From contig NZ_WING01000001.1 in NCBI RefSeq assembly GCF_009793335.1, positions 3,410,001 through 3,474,000 of the forward strand: a stretch of DNA of 64,000 nucleotides, read 5' to 3'. The DNA is from Actinomadura sp. J1-007 (GTDB lineage Bacteria > Actinomycetota > Actinomycetes > Streptosporangiales > Streptosporangiaceae). Shown piece by piece: positions 34,103-43,606 of this stretch. Each line of letters starts with the position of its first letter. Position 1 is the stretch's first letter. A program made the translations under genes and the position numbers. The notes under the pieces were generated by a model. That model ran no database searches. It was not told where the DNA came from and worked only from the letters and a program-made list of their open reading frames with translations.

Positions 34103-36545
34103 AGCGACGCTTCCTTCTCAGGTCGGTGGTGGGCGCTGATCCCAGGGTCTGGTTCGGCGGGCGCGTCCAGCAGCGCGCTGGCCAGGGTGGTGCGGGTGTG
34201 CCGCAAAGAGGCGGCTGCGGTTCGGTACGCGCAGTCCAGCTCGTCCAGGCCGTCGAGTGCGCCCGCGATCTCCAGTTGCTCGGTCAGATCCGGTAGAGGA
34301 ATCCGCAGGGTCCCGAGGGACTCGGTCCGCAGCGATGGGGCCGCGGTGGCCGCGGCTCGATCACGCATCCAGGCGACGGATCCGTCCAGGCACAGGTAGT
34401 GGAACAGGTACTCCGGCAGTACCCGGCCCTGGTGTTCCGGGAGTACGCGGAGCCGGATGATGTTCGGGCTCATCAGCCAACCAGCCTGATGCTCCCGCAC
34501 CAGAGCTGGCGGAACGATCGCGCCGGAACGGACGCACACGATGTCCCCCGCTCGCAATTCGAAGCCCGTCAGCCAGCGGGCCGTGGCCTCTGAGACGCGC
34601 TCGTCCTTCTCATCGCTGATGCGCCGGTCCCTCAGATGCCGCGGGAAGACGACTGGGACCGGCCCGCCCTCACCGCGCTGGGCCTTGCCCAACTTGGAAT
34701 AGGAGGGGCCTGCCTGAATGTCGCACAGTGAGTTGAGGGTGAACATAGCGTTAGGTCGTCTTCTTCGGGGCGGCGGTTCCCGGTCCCCGACGAACGGCAG
34801 CTGGGCAACGGCGGCCTGGACGTCACGAAGGTGCCTCTCAGCATCGCCTTGCCGTTTCCAGGCAGTCTTGAGGTCGTGCTCGGAGTTCTCGCCTTTGCCT
34901 CCCCGGCGTTCGACATGGTCAAGAGGGTTGAGGGAGTAGTCGCTGCGCCTCAGTGTTTTCTGGGAGACCAGAGCGGCGGGCACCTGCTCCCCCGTAGCCG
35001 ACGTCTCAAGCCGGACTGCGGCCTTCTCCGGGCTCCTGTGGGTGCGATAGGCATCGAGGAGCGTCTCCGCGTCCAGAGCGCTCAAGGTTCGGCGCGAGCC
35101 GTTTTGCGCACCCATATGCCGTGCGTCGAGGAACAGCGTGCTGTCGCACGGTGAGCTGGGATGACGGAGCAGCCACACTGAGACCGGAACGGCGGTTCCA
35201 GTGAACAACCGAGCGGGGAGGGCGATGACACAGTCGACGACTCCGGACTCCACCAGGTTCCGGCGGATGGCGCGCTCTGACTTGTTACCCGAATTCCCCG
35301 CCTTGTTGGGCATGATGATTCCGGCTCGGCCTCTTGTGCTCAGCATGGACAAGCAATGCTGCAGCCAGGCGAAGTTGTCGTTGTCGAGGGGTGGAGCCCC
35401 GTACGCCCACTGGCCATCGCGGCGTTCCCCGCGGCCGGGGTCGCTCATGTTGAACGGCGGGTTGGTGAGCACGACGTCGAACGGCTCGCGGGGAAGCGCG
35501 TCGCGTCGGCGGCCCATGGGACTGCGCGTTTGAGGGCGATGGCTGGCGCGGTGCCGTGAAGGAGGAGGTTCATGGTCGCGAGCCGCCAGGTGTCGGCGCG
35601 CCGGGTCTCCCCGTACGTCCGCACGGTCTCCTCGCGTGGCAGGCCGTCTTCATCGAAAGCGCAGGCGGCAACCGCCTCGATGAGGAATCCGCCGTCGCGA
35701 GCGTACGGATCGTAGATGGATTCCGGCAGCCCGGGGCCGAACTCCGAACAAGCCAGCCGTGCCATCACCCGAACCACCGCACGGGGAGTGAAGAACTCGC
35801 CACTGCCCAGTGCGGCTCGTTGCTCGTACTCATCGAGGATCAGTCCGAACACGTCCTCGTCGAGGCTGCTCATCGCTTCCACGACGTTCCGAAGATCGCG
35901 AGCGGTCCTGGGTTCGAGGCGACCCAACGCCTCCTGCATGCTCGGACGGACGCCGAGCCCACACAGGTCCTCGTCGGCTTCGCGACCGATGTCCCGCAGC
36001 AGTAGGGCTGCCTCGTCGAGGGTGTTGACAGCACGTGCCCGGGCGGCCAATCTCTCGAACCGATCGGCGGCGGCACCGCGGAGGTAGTGCAGACATAGCA
36101 GCAGGCTCAGATACTCGAGCACGCTGGCTGCTCCGCGAACGCGGTCCACGGACGCGTCCAGCAACTCGGTCACGATCCGGCGGTTCTCGGGACGGGGTTC
36201 GTCGACCGCGCCGAACGGAAGGCGGTATGGCGACCGGCCCCCGGACCGGCGTTCCATCTCTCCAGCTGAGGACTTTCCGGCGCCGTCCCTACGTCTTGCC
36301 CGATCGCCGTAAGTGGTCCCGAGGGGTTCGCCGGCCGTGAGCCGTTCGGGCGGCACGGGGCGCTGATCCAGCCAGCTCATGACCTCCGACCGGGAGAAGC
36401 GGTCCTGGCCGTTCGAGTGCCGTGGCGAGGGAAAGCCGGCATCCCGCTCCTCCCAGGAGGCCATGGTCGATCGGCTCACGCCGACCAGCGCGGCGATCTC
36501 CGCGCGGCCGAGAAGTGGGTCCTCACTCGTCAGCGGATTCGACAT
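34099..36545 (-). CDS. HTH-N6-DNA methylase fused to a half specificity (TRD) domain (one frameshift)
   Basis: This is an ~815-aa type I-like protein. Residues ~12-70 are a MerR/XRE-like DNA-binding domain ('EIAALVGVSRSTMASWEERD'). The methylase follows, with motif I 'YDPYARDGGFLIEA' (atypical; DPxxGSGGF is usual) and motif IV 'LTNPPFN'. The C-terminal ~200 residues resemble one HsdS target-recognition domain ('FTLNSLCDIQAG', 'LFHYLCLDGSVAWMRD', 'IPLPDLTEQLEIAGALDGL'). The frame is broken at G4 35490-35493 on the + strand; one base restores it. No restriction subunit is present. It heads an operon with the 86-aa membrane protein. Confidence 0.8.
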
Positions 36546-36900
36546 GAGTGAAACTCCCCAGTGCGCCGTGTGAGGTAGTGCTCTTTACGAACAGTGAGCC
36601 TAGGAGTGCACAGTTCCACGAGCAACTGCGCACTCGCAGTGCGCAAGGGCCTTCATGGGAGTGTCAGAGGGTCGCGATGCGGCCTGACAGCAGGGGTCGG
36701 TGGCTTGACCGGGACGAGGCTGTTCAACTCCTCCTGCTTGAAGGGGATCGTTCCGGCCTTCGTTCGGCTGCACCGCGGACGCGATTTCGGTCGTGCCGAT
36801 GAGCTTTGTGCGGATCCGTAGTCGATACGGATGGACACACCGATAACGGTGGGCCAGTGCTGCGAACATCCCAGCGCGGGGAAGCACATGGAGGGCAGTG
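36546..36900. other. intergenic region between divergent methylase and monooxygenase genes
   Basis: These 355 bases hold the start regions of both divergent genes. Short open frames exist on both strands but none shows coding character that I trust. A short palindromic stretch, GCGCACTCGCAGTGCGC, at about 36627-36643 may be an operator. Confidence 0.4.
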
Positions 36901-38190
36901 ATGAGCGTCGGCGACTCAAAGCAGGAGCACGCCATTCGGACTGGCGAGCAGGGGACGCGGGTGAGCGGTCCCAAGGTGTTGGTGGCGGGAGCGAGCATCG
37001 CGGGACCCGCGCTGGCCCACTGGCTGCGTCGGCGGGGGGCCGAGGTGACCGTGGTGGAACGGGCCCCCGAACTGCGTCCCGGCGGGCAGGCGGTGGACGC
37101 GCGCGGGGTCGCCAAGGAGGTCATCGGGCGCATGGGGCTGGACGCGGCTGTGCGCGCGGCGTGCACCGACACCGCCGGAGCACACACCGTGGACGCGGAC
37201 GGGCAAGTGCTGGAGACCTTCCGTGCCGACGACGATGGCGGCGACGGGTTCATCGCGGACATCGAGATCCTGCGCGGGGACCTGTCCCAGGTGCTCTACG
37301 ACGACACCCGCGACGGCGTCGAGTACGTCTTCGGCGACCGAATCGCCGGGCTCGCCCAGGACGTGGACGGCATCGACGTGGTCTTCGCGGGCGGCGACCG
37401 GCGGCGCTTCGCCCTCGTGGTCGGGGCCGACGGGCTGCACTCGGAGCTGCGAGCGATGGTCTTCGGGCCGCATGAGCGGTTCCTCCGCCATCTCGGGCAC
37501 GTGCTGGCCTTCTACAGTGTGCCCAACGAGTTCGGTCTGGACCGCTGGCTGCTCGAGCACCAAGACCAGGAGACCGGGCGCTCTGCCCTCCTGCGGCCCA
37601 TCCAGGACGCCACCCGGGCGATGGCCATGTTCTACTTCCCCTCGGCCGACTTCGACGTCGACCACCGTGACGTCGCGGCCCAGAAGGTCGTGCTGGGCGA
37701 GCGGATGGCGGGCCTGGGCTGGTTGACCCCGGACATCCTCGCGCACCTGGACGACACCCCGGACTTCTACCTCGACCAGGTCGCCCAGGTGGTGATGGAC
37801 CGCTGGTCGAGTGGACGGGTGGGGCTGCTCGGGGATGCGGCGTACAGCTCCTCGCCGATGTCCGGCCAGGGCACCGGGCTGGCCCTGGTCGGCGCCTACC
37901 TGCTGGCCGGAGAGCTGGCCGCCGCCGGATGGGACCCCGACACCGGGTTCGCCCGCTACGAGGCGCGGATGCGCTCGTTCGTCGAGGCCAATCAGGAGAT
38001 CGGCCGGTTGAACGCCCGCAGTCGCGACGTCCCTGGGGCGGACGCCGAGCCGCGCCCCGATTTCGCCAGCGCATGGTTCACCGAGTTGGTCGGGCGCGCG
38101 ATCAACGGCATCGAGCTGCCCGACTACACGGGCGTGCCGGACTCCGCGGCCCTGGCCGGATCGCCGATCACCTCGTCGGCCAAGCCGTAG
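36901..38190 (+). CDS. FAD-dependent monooxygenase
   Basis: This is a ~429-aa flavoprotein. The Rossmann motif 'VLVAGASIAGPALAHWL' (GxSxxG form), 'VDARGVAKEVIGRMGLD', 'LVVGADGLHSELRAMVFG' (DG motif) and 'GRVGLLGDAAYSSSPMSGQG' (FAD ribityl motif) are all present. This variant (GASIAGPALA, VDARG) is common in TetX-like or antibiotic-modifying hydroxylases, but the substrate is unknown. ATG 36901 is favoured by GGAGGG at 36890-36895; GTG 36961 is an alternative. Confidence 0.88.
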   Translation: MSVGDSKQEHAIRTGEQGTRVSGPKVLVAGASIAGPALAHWLRRRGAEVTVVERAPELRPGGQAVDARGVAKEVIGRMGLDAAVRAACTDTAGAHTVDADGQVLETFRADDDGGDGFIADIEILRGDLSQVLYDDTRDGVEYVFGDRIAGLAQDVDGIDVVFAGGDRRRFALVVGADGLHSELRAMVFGPHERFLRHLGHVLAFYSVPNEFGLDRWLLEHQDQETGRSALLRPIQDATRAMAMFYFPSADFDVDHRDVAAQKVVLGERMAGLGWLTPDILAHLDDTPDFYLDQVAQVVMDRWSSGRVGLLGDAAYSSSPMSGQGTGLALVGAYLLAGELAAAGWDPDTGFARYEARMRSFVEANQEIGRLNARSRDVPGADAEPRPDFASAWFTELVGRAINGIELPDYTGVPDSAALAGSPITSSAKP

Positions 38191-38449
38191 GTGTCACATA
38201 ACGTTTCGAGAGGAACCACGCTTCGGTAGGACACCGCCGGACGACCTCCGCTCATGCCGCGCAGCGGACGCTACACGCCGCGCGGCGGGGTTCCCTGGCT
38301 GCCAACTTCGGCGCATCGGTGACTGCTTGGCAGCTGTCTGAACTCGATGGTTCCGCTGATCGATCTGTGAGGACGCTACCCGCGCCGCTGAGGGCAGGAT
38401 CAGCTGATGACGTCCAGTCCCAGCGCCGGATGAGAGCCAAACGATCAAA

Positions 38450-38479
38450 AGGCCGTTCCCCTGTGCTGGGGAACGGCCT
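38450..38479 (-). terminator. intrinsic terminator of tRNA-Pro
   Basis: Perfect 12-base arms (AGGCCGTTCCCC and its complement) with a six-base loop are followed on the minus strand by TTTTGATC. It lies 19 bases beyond the tRNA 3' end. Confidence 0.85.
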
Positions 38480-38497
38480 CTGACCTGGCGTTATCTG

Positions 38498-38571
38498 TCG
38501 GGGTGGCGGGATTTGAACCCACGACCTCTTCGTCCCGAACGAAGCGCGCTGCCAAGCTGCGCTACACCCCG
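38498..38571 (-). tRNA. tRNA-Pro (anticodon CGG)
   Basis: This is a 74-nt tRNA on the minus strand. The acceptor CGGGGTG pairs with CACCCCG, with discriminator A. The T arm GTGGG/CCCGC encloses TTCAAAT. The anticodon arm CTTCG/CGAAG holds TTCGGGA, so the anticodon is CGG (CCG codons). It lies at the right end of the accessory region. I found no duplicated 3' tRNA fragment that would mark an attachment site. Confidence 0.95.
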
Positions 38572-38646
38572 GTGGTGGCTGCCCGGGAGTCGTACGTGCT
38601 CCCGGCGCCTTGACCACTTTAGCGGATGCTGGGGAGTGGTGCGTCC

Positions 38647-39552
38647 CTAATTTCCCGGGCGGGGGACGAGGGTGAGGAGGGACGCCTCGGGCGGGCAGCA
38701 GAAGCGGACCGGGGCCTTGGGGGAGGTGCCGAGGCCGGCGGAGACGTGGAGCCAGGAGCCGTTGTGGCGGTGCAGGCCCTTGACGCGGGGGCGGTCGATG
38801 CCGCAGTTGGTGGCCAGGGCGCCGTAGAACGGGACGCAGACCTGGCCGCCGTGGGTGTGGCCCGCGAAGAGGAGGTCGTAGCCGTCGGCGGCGAAGCGGT
38901 CGAGGTTGCGGGGTTCGGGGGAGTGCATGACGCCGAGGTGGACGTCGGCCTGGGGGTCGACCGGGCCCGCGATCTTGTCGTAGCGGTCGCGGTCGATGTG
39001 GGAGTCGTCGATGCCGCCGAACTCGACGTCGAGGCCGCCGACCTTGAGGCGGCCGATGCGGTTGTTGAGGTCGAGCCAGCCGGCGGCCTGGAGGGACGAG
39101 CCGAGCTCGCGGTACGGGAGGTCGGGCTCGCGGCGGCGGCGGCCGTAGTCGGACTTGGACGTGCGCCAGATGTAGCGCAGGGGGTTCTTGAAGATCGGCG
39201 CGTAGAGGTCGTTGGAGCCGTACACGAACGCGCCCGGACGGTCGAGGAGGGGGCCGAGGGCGTCCAGGAACGGGCCGATCGCGTCGCGGTGCGAGAGGGT
39301 GTCGCCGGTGTTGACCACGAGGTCGGGTTCGAGGGCGTCGAGGGAGCGGACCCAGTGGATCAGGCGGGAGCGGCCCGGGGTGAGGTGCGCGTCGGAGAGG
39401 TGCAGGATCTTGACCGAGGGACGGCCCGGGGGCAGCACCGGGACGTCGAAGCGGCGCAGGTGGAACCAGTTCCGTTCGATCAGCGAGGCGTACCCGAAGG
39501 TCGCGGCTCCGGCGCCCGCGAGGCCCAGCGGTACGGCGTAGAGCTTCCGCAC
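38647..39552 (-). CDS. metallophosphoesterase
   Basis: This is a 301-aa protein. The dimetal phosphoesterase motifs are in order: 'ILHLSDAHL' (DxH), 'LVVNTGDTL' (GD), 'FVYGSND' (GNxD variant), 'LGVMHSPEP' (H), and '[12 protein letters not shown]' (GHTH). A short hydrophobic N-terminus ('[18 protein letters not shown]') may anchor it, as in the YkuE-type group. GTG 39552 is chosen for the GGGGAGAACC site upstream; 37 further residues would be Arg/Pro-rich. Confidence 0.92.
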   Translation of the reverse strand: MRKLYAVPLGLAGAGAATFGYASLIERNWFHLRRFDVPVLPPGRPSVKILHLSDAHLTPGRSRLIHWVRSLDALEPDLVVNTGDTLSHRDAIGPFLDALGPLLDRPGAFVYGSNDLYAPIFKNPLRYIWRTSKSDYGRRRREPDLPYRELGSSLQAAGWLDLNNRIGRLKVGGLDVEFGGIDDSHIDRDRYDKIAGPVDPQADVHLGVMHSPEPRNLDRFAADGYDLLFAGHTHGGQVCVPFYGALATNCGIDRPRVKGLHRHNGSWLHVSAGLGTSPKAPVRFCCPPEASLLTLVPRPGN

Positions 39553-39672
39553 GGTTCTCCCCTCCAGGGCCCCGTGGCGGGCCCGGTCCCATGCTCCCAG
39601 ACGGGGACGCCCCTGCCGAATCGCGCCGTAATCCTGGTGAGGCCCCGGTGCGCGTACGGGCATGATGTGAGC

Positions 39673-40128
39673 ATGAGTGCCCTGAAGGAGAAGCTGGAAA
39701 CCGACCTTTCGACCGCGATGAAGGCCCGCGACGAGGTGCGTACCCGCACGCTGCGCATGGCCCTCACCGCGGTCAAGAACGAGGAGGTCGCCGGCAAGCG
39801 GTCGCGCGAGCTGTCCGACGACGACGTGGTGAAGGTGCTCGGGCGGGAGGCCAAGAAGCGCCGGGAGGCGGCCACGGCGTTCGCGGACGCGGGCCGTACC
39901 GAGCAGGCGCAGAACGAACGGGACGAGGGCGCCGTCCTGGAGGAGTACCTTCCGGCGCAGCTGGGCGACGAGGAGCTGACCGCGCTCGTCGCCGACGCCA
40001 TCGCGGAGACCGGCGCGGCGGGGCCGCGGGCGATCGGGCAGGTCATGAAGGCCGTCAACCCCAAGGTCGCGGGGCGTGCCGAGGGCGGACGCGTCTCGGC
40101 GGAGGTCAAGCGCCAGCTCGCGGGCTGA
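39673..40128 (+). CDS. GatB/YqeY domain-containing protein
   Basis: This 151-aa protein is YqeY-like: 'LKEKLETDLSTAMKARDEVR', 'RTLRMALTAVKNEEV', 'LEEYLPAQLGDEELTALV', 'MKAVNPKVAGRAEGGRVSAE'. The family shares the tail domain of GatB and is thought to bind tRNA; the function is not established. ATG 39673 has little leader before it. It is divergent from the phosphoesterase and convergent with the PBP gene across a shared terminator. Confidence 0.92.
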   Translation: MSALKEKLETDLSTAMKARDEVRTRTLRMALTAVKNEEVAGKRSRELSDDDVVKVLGREAKKRREAATAFADAGRTEQAQNERDEGAVLEEYLPAQLGDEELTALVADAIAETGAAGPRAIGQVMKAVNPKVAGRAEGGRVSAEVKRQLAG

Positions 40129-40136
40129 GAACGCCG

Positions 40137-40166
40137 AAGGGCCCGGCTCCGAGGAGCCGGGCCCTT
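40137..40166. terminator. bidirectional terminator between yqeY-type gene and PBP
   Basis: 14-base perfect arms (AAGGGCCCGGCTCC at 40137-40150 and its complement 40153-40166) with a two-base loop sit six bases short of the PBP stop and nine bases past the yqeY stop. A short T run follows on each side. Confidence 0.85.
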
Positions 40167-40171
40167 TCGCG

Positions 40172-42507
40172 TCAGTCGCCGCCCCAGGGGGGCCAGCCGC
40201 CGTCGTCCGGCTTGTCGCCGCCGTGGTCGTCGCGTTTCTTGCCGCTGCTCAGATAGATGATGACGGTCGTTCCGGGGGCGGTCTCGGTGCCCGCGTCGGG
40301 GGACGTGGCCGCGACCGTGCCCTTCGGCTGGTCGGCCTCGACCGGGCGCGGGGAGACCTTGACCTGGAGGTCGGCGCCCTGCAACTTGGCCTTGGCCGCG
40401 GCGAGCGGCAGGCCCTTGACCTTCGGGACGGTCGTGGTGTCGCCGAAGTCCTCGGTCGGCTGGGCGAACTCGGGGGCGGGCTTGCCCGCGAGCGCGTTCT
40501 GCATGCTCTGCTGCCACATGGCCCCGGGGGTGTCGGCGCCGAACACGCCGTACACCTTGTACTGCACCGGGCCGCGGTAGTCCCAGTAGGCGGTGGCGGC
40601 GGCGAGGTTGGGGGTGTGCCCGGCGAAGACCGCGCAGGAGTGCTCTTCACAGGTGCCGGTCTTGCCCGCGGCGGGACGGCCGATGCTGCGGCCCTTCGCG
40701 GTGCCCTTCGTCAGGACGCCCTTGAGGATCGAGTTGACCTTGTCGGCGATGGGCTCGTCGACGGCCTGGTGGCAGTCCTGCTTGGGGAGCTTCAGCTTCT
40801 TGCCCGCGCCGTCCACGACCTCGGTGACGGAGATCGGCGCGCAGTACTTGCCGCGCGCCGCGAGGCCCGCGTAGGCGGCGGCCAGGTGCACCATGTCGAT
40901 CTCGTTGGTGCCGAGGACCTGCGAGGGGATCGGGGCGAGCGCGTTGCCGTCGGCGCGCCTCATGCCGAACTTCTCGGCCATCTTGATGGCGTTGCAGACG
41001 CCGACGCGCTTCTCGAGCTGCGCGTAGAACGTGTTGACCGAGTGCCAGGTGCCGGTCTTGAGGTTGAAGTTGCCGGCCTCGCTGTCGCCCGCGTTGGAGA
41101 CGGACGGCCAGGAGCCGCCGCCCAGCATCTCGTTGTTGTACTTCTTGCCGCCGAACATGCCCGTGTACTTGCACGGCTGGTAGCCCGAGATGCCCATGGT
41201 CTGCGGGGAGTTGATGTTGGTGCTGACCGGGACGCCCTGGTCGAGCGCCGCGAGGAGCGTGAACACCTTGAACGTCGAGCCCGCGGACACGCCGCTGCCG
41301 CCGCCGTGCGCGGAGTCGGCCGCGAGGTTGATGGTCGTGCGCCGCTTGCCCGCACCGAACCGCTTGCTCACGCCGAGGGCCTTCAGCCTGCCCGTGCCCG
41401 GCTCGACCATGGCCTCCGCGCCGACCCGGTTGCCGGGGGCGGCACCTGCCCGCGCAGCGCGCGGTCGACGGCGTTCTGGGCCTTCATGTCGAGGGTGGTG
41501 CGGACCGTGTAGCCGCCCCGGTTGAGCTTGTTGACGATGTTCTGGCGCTGCTTCGGCTGCAGCGACCAGTACTTGCCCTTGGACAGGATGTTGAGCATGT
41601 CGTACTTCACGTACTCGCAGAAGTACGGCGCGTTGCTCGTCTCGCAGCCGCCCACGGGGTCGGTGCGGTTCAGCTCGATCGGCTTGGCGGCGGCCGCGTC
41701 GGCCTGCTGCTTGGTGATGTGCCCGAGCTGGAGCATCCGGTAGAGGACGACGTCGCGGCGCTTGCGCGCGTCCTTCGGGTTGCGGATCGGGTCGTACGCC
41801 GTCGGGTTCTGCGTGATGCCCGCCAGCAGCGCGGCCTGCTCCAGGGTGAGCTTGGACGCGGGCTTGCTGAAGTAGCGCTTGGAGGCGGCCTGCACGCCGT
41901 AGGCCCCGGCGCTGAAGTACGCGACGTTGAGGTAGCCCTGGAGGATGTCGTTCTTGGTCATCCGCTTCTCGACGTCGAGGGCGAAGCGCAGCTCGCGCAG
42001 CTTGCGCCCGACCGTCGGGGCGGTGACCTCCTTGTACTCCTCCGGCGTCGTCGCGCTGTCGACGAGCATGTTCTTCACGTACTGCTGGGTGAGGGTCGAG
42101 CCGCCCTGCGTCTGCTCGGACTCCACGTTGGAGGCGAACGCGCGGATCGTGCCCTTCAGGTCGAGCGCGCCGTGCTGGTAGAAGCGCGAGTCCTCGATGT
42201 CGACGATCGCCTGCCGCATGATGGGCGCGACCTGGTCGAGCCGTACCGACTCGCGGTACTTGTCGAAGAACGACGCGACGGGCTTGCCGTTGACGTCGTA
42301 CACCACCGTCCGTTCGGACGGCGGCTGCGTGTTCATCTTGCTGTCCATGTTCTCGAAGTTGTTGGCGGCGTCGCGCGCGGTCAGCCCCGCGCTGCCGACA
42401 CCGGGCAGCGCGATGAACGCGACGAGGACGCCGGCGACGACCCCTGCCCCCAACAGCCGGAACAGCGTCGAGAACGCCTTACCCCGATCTCTATCAGCAT
42501 CGTGCAC
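40172..42507 (-). CDS. class A penicillin-binding protein with PASTA domain (one frameshift)
   Basis: GTG 42507 starts a bifunctional peptidoglycan synthase of ~778 aa once a missing base in the G5 run 41435-41439 is restored. A membrane anchor 'LLGAGVVAGVLVAFIAL' is followed by a GT51 glycosyltransferase ('IVDIEDSRFYQHGALDLKG', 'GGSTLTQQYVKNML'), a transpeptidase with Ser-x-x-Lys 'STFK', 'SVN' and 'GKTGT', and a C-terminal PASTA domain ('PKVKGLPLAAAKAKLQGAD'). It corresponds to the PonA2-type PBP next to whiB4/wblA. The start is uncertain: no good ribosome-binding site precedes GTG 42507. Confidence 0.87.
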
Positions 42508-43007
42508 GGGGTCTAGAGTACGCGGGACGACCAGTGCATTCGGGACAGGTCTCGCGCGACACCGCGTTTTGCCCTTCTCGCCGCGTCGATCTTCGCCGGC
42601 CCCGGGTGCGATCTTCGCCGGGCCCGGCGCGCGACGGCCGGGTGCGCGGGGCGCGCACGCCGCCTCGTCCGCGCCGTATGGCCGTCGCATGGCCGTCTCG
42701 TTCGCGTCGCGCGGGCGTCGTGGGCGTCGCCGGGACGGCGCGGGACGCCGCGCGGAGCGGAACAATCACCCGATCCGTGCCCTCCACGACAACCGTCGTG
42801 GTGTCTGGGCCGTCAACTACAGGTAACTAGTCCGTTCCGGCGGTATGGCCCCGGTGGGCTATATCGAGAATGGGCCCATCGGGGGCTGTTGAATCGTGCC
42901 TCGCTTCCGTAAGTTCTTCCCCACGGCTTTCGTTTGGCGGCCTGACGTCCGCGCCCGTCCGGCCAAGGAGCGCAAATCGACACAGACCCTAGGGGAGTGG
43001 GGCCAAG
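42508..43007. other. 500-base divergent region between PBP and wblA
   Basis: No gene is seen. The half near wblA carries an AT-richer stretch around 42855-42930 and GGGGAGTGGGGCC just upstream of the wblA start. A long leader before wblA is likely, because this spacing is far larger than a core promoter needs. The exact promoters cannot be fixed by eye. Confidence 0.4.
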
Positions 43008-43319
43008 ATGTGGATCACGGATTGGACCGCCCGCGCCGCCTGCCGTAACGCGGATCCGGACGCCCTGTTCGTCCAGGGGGCGGCGCAGAACAGAGCCAAG
43101 CTCATCTGTCGCGGCTGCCCGGTGCGGACCGAGTGTCTCGCTGACGCTCTCGACAACCGGATCGAATTCGGTGTCTGGGGTGGGATGACCGAGCGGGAGC
43201 GTAGAGCTCTGCTGCGGCGGCGGCCGGATGTGCAATCGTGGCGCGAGCTGCTGGAGACCGCCAAGGAGGAGTACGAGCGGTCGGTCGACGTCGACGAGAG
43301 CGAACTCGTCGCGAGCTGA
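43008..43319 (+). CDS. wblA: WhiB-family iron-sulfur regulator (WblA/WhiB4 type)
   Basis: This 103-aa protein has four conserved cysteines (Cys12, Cys34, Cys37, Cys43) for a redox-sensitive 4Fe-4S cluster, the 'FGVWGGMTERERRALLRRRP' turn and basic segment, and a 'W' near residue 76. Family knowledge: WblA controls development and secondary metabolism in Streptomyces, and WhiB4 controls redox response in mycobacteria. The neighbours (PBP on one side, two ArsA-like ATPases on the other) match that locus exactly. The leader upstream is long. Confidence 0.93.
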   Translation: MWITDWTARAACRNADPDALFVQGAAQNRAKLICRGCPVRTECLADALDNRIEFGVWGGMTERERRALLRRRPDVQSWRELLETAKEEYERSVDVDESELVAS

Positions 43320-43396
43320 CCGGCACTCCTGGCGGTACGGGTCGCGACGTGCGCGGCCCTGTCCAGCGGAGGTCCAAGGACTGAGTCAACGGCTAC

Positions 43397-43427
43397 AGGC
43401 CCGTACCCGAGTCATGGGTGCGGGCCT
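43397..43427 (+). terminator. terminator of wblA
   Basis: 12-base arms (AGGCCCGTACCC and GGGTGCGGGCCT, one G-U pair) with a seven-base loop start 78 bases after the wblA stop, followed by CACCGCTTTTCGG. Confidence 0.7.
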
Positions 43428-43606
43428 CACCGCTTTTCGGACAGCACTCGCGCGGAATTACGGACGAGCCGAAAAGCGATTGGCCGCATGTGGTCGTACC
43501 GGCTCGGTTTAGGACAACCCGCGTCCGGTCGGGCGGGCTTCGCGCGGAAACCGGCCGCACGGTGCCAATCCTCTAGCCCGCACGCGGGGCGAGGTCGCCG
43601 GAAGGG

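Noticed and set aside
36594..36919. Short open frames in the methylase-monooxygenase spacer
   Set aside because: Frames on both strands overlap each other, lack a ribosome-binding site and resemble no family I know.
38498..38571. tRNA-Pro as an attachment site of the accessory region
   Set aside because: I could not find a second copy of its 3' end near 31-33 kb, so an integration event at this tRNA is not supported from this sequence.
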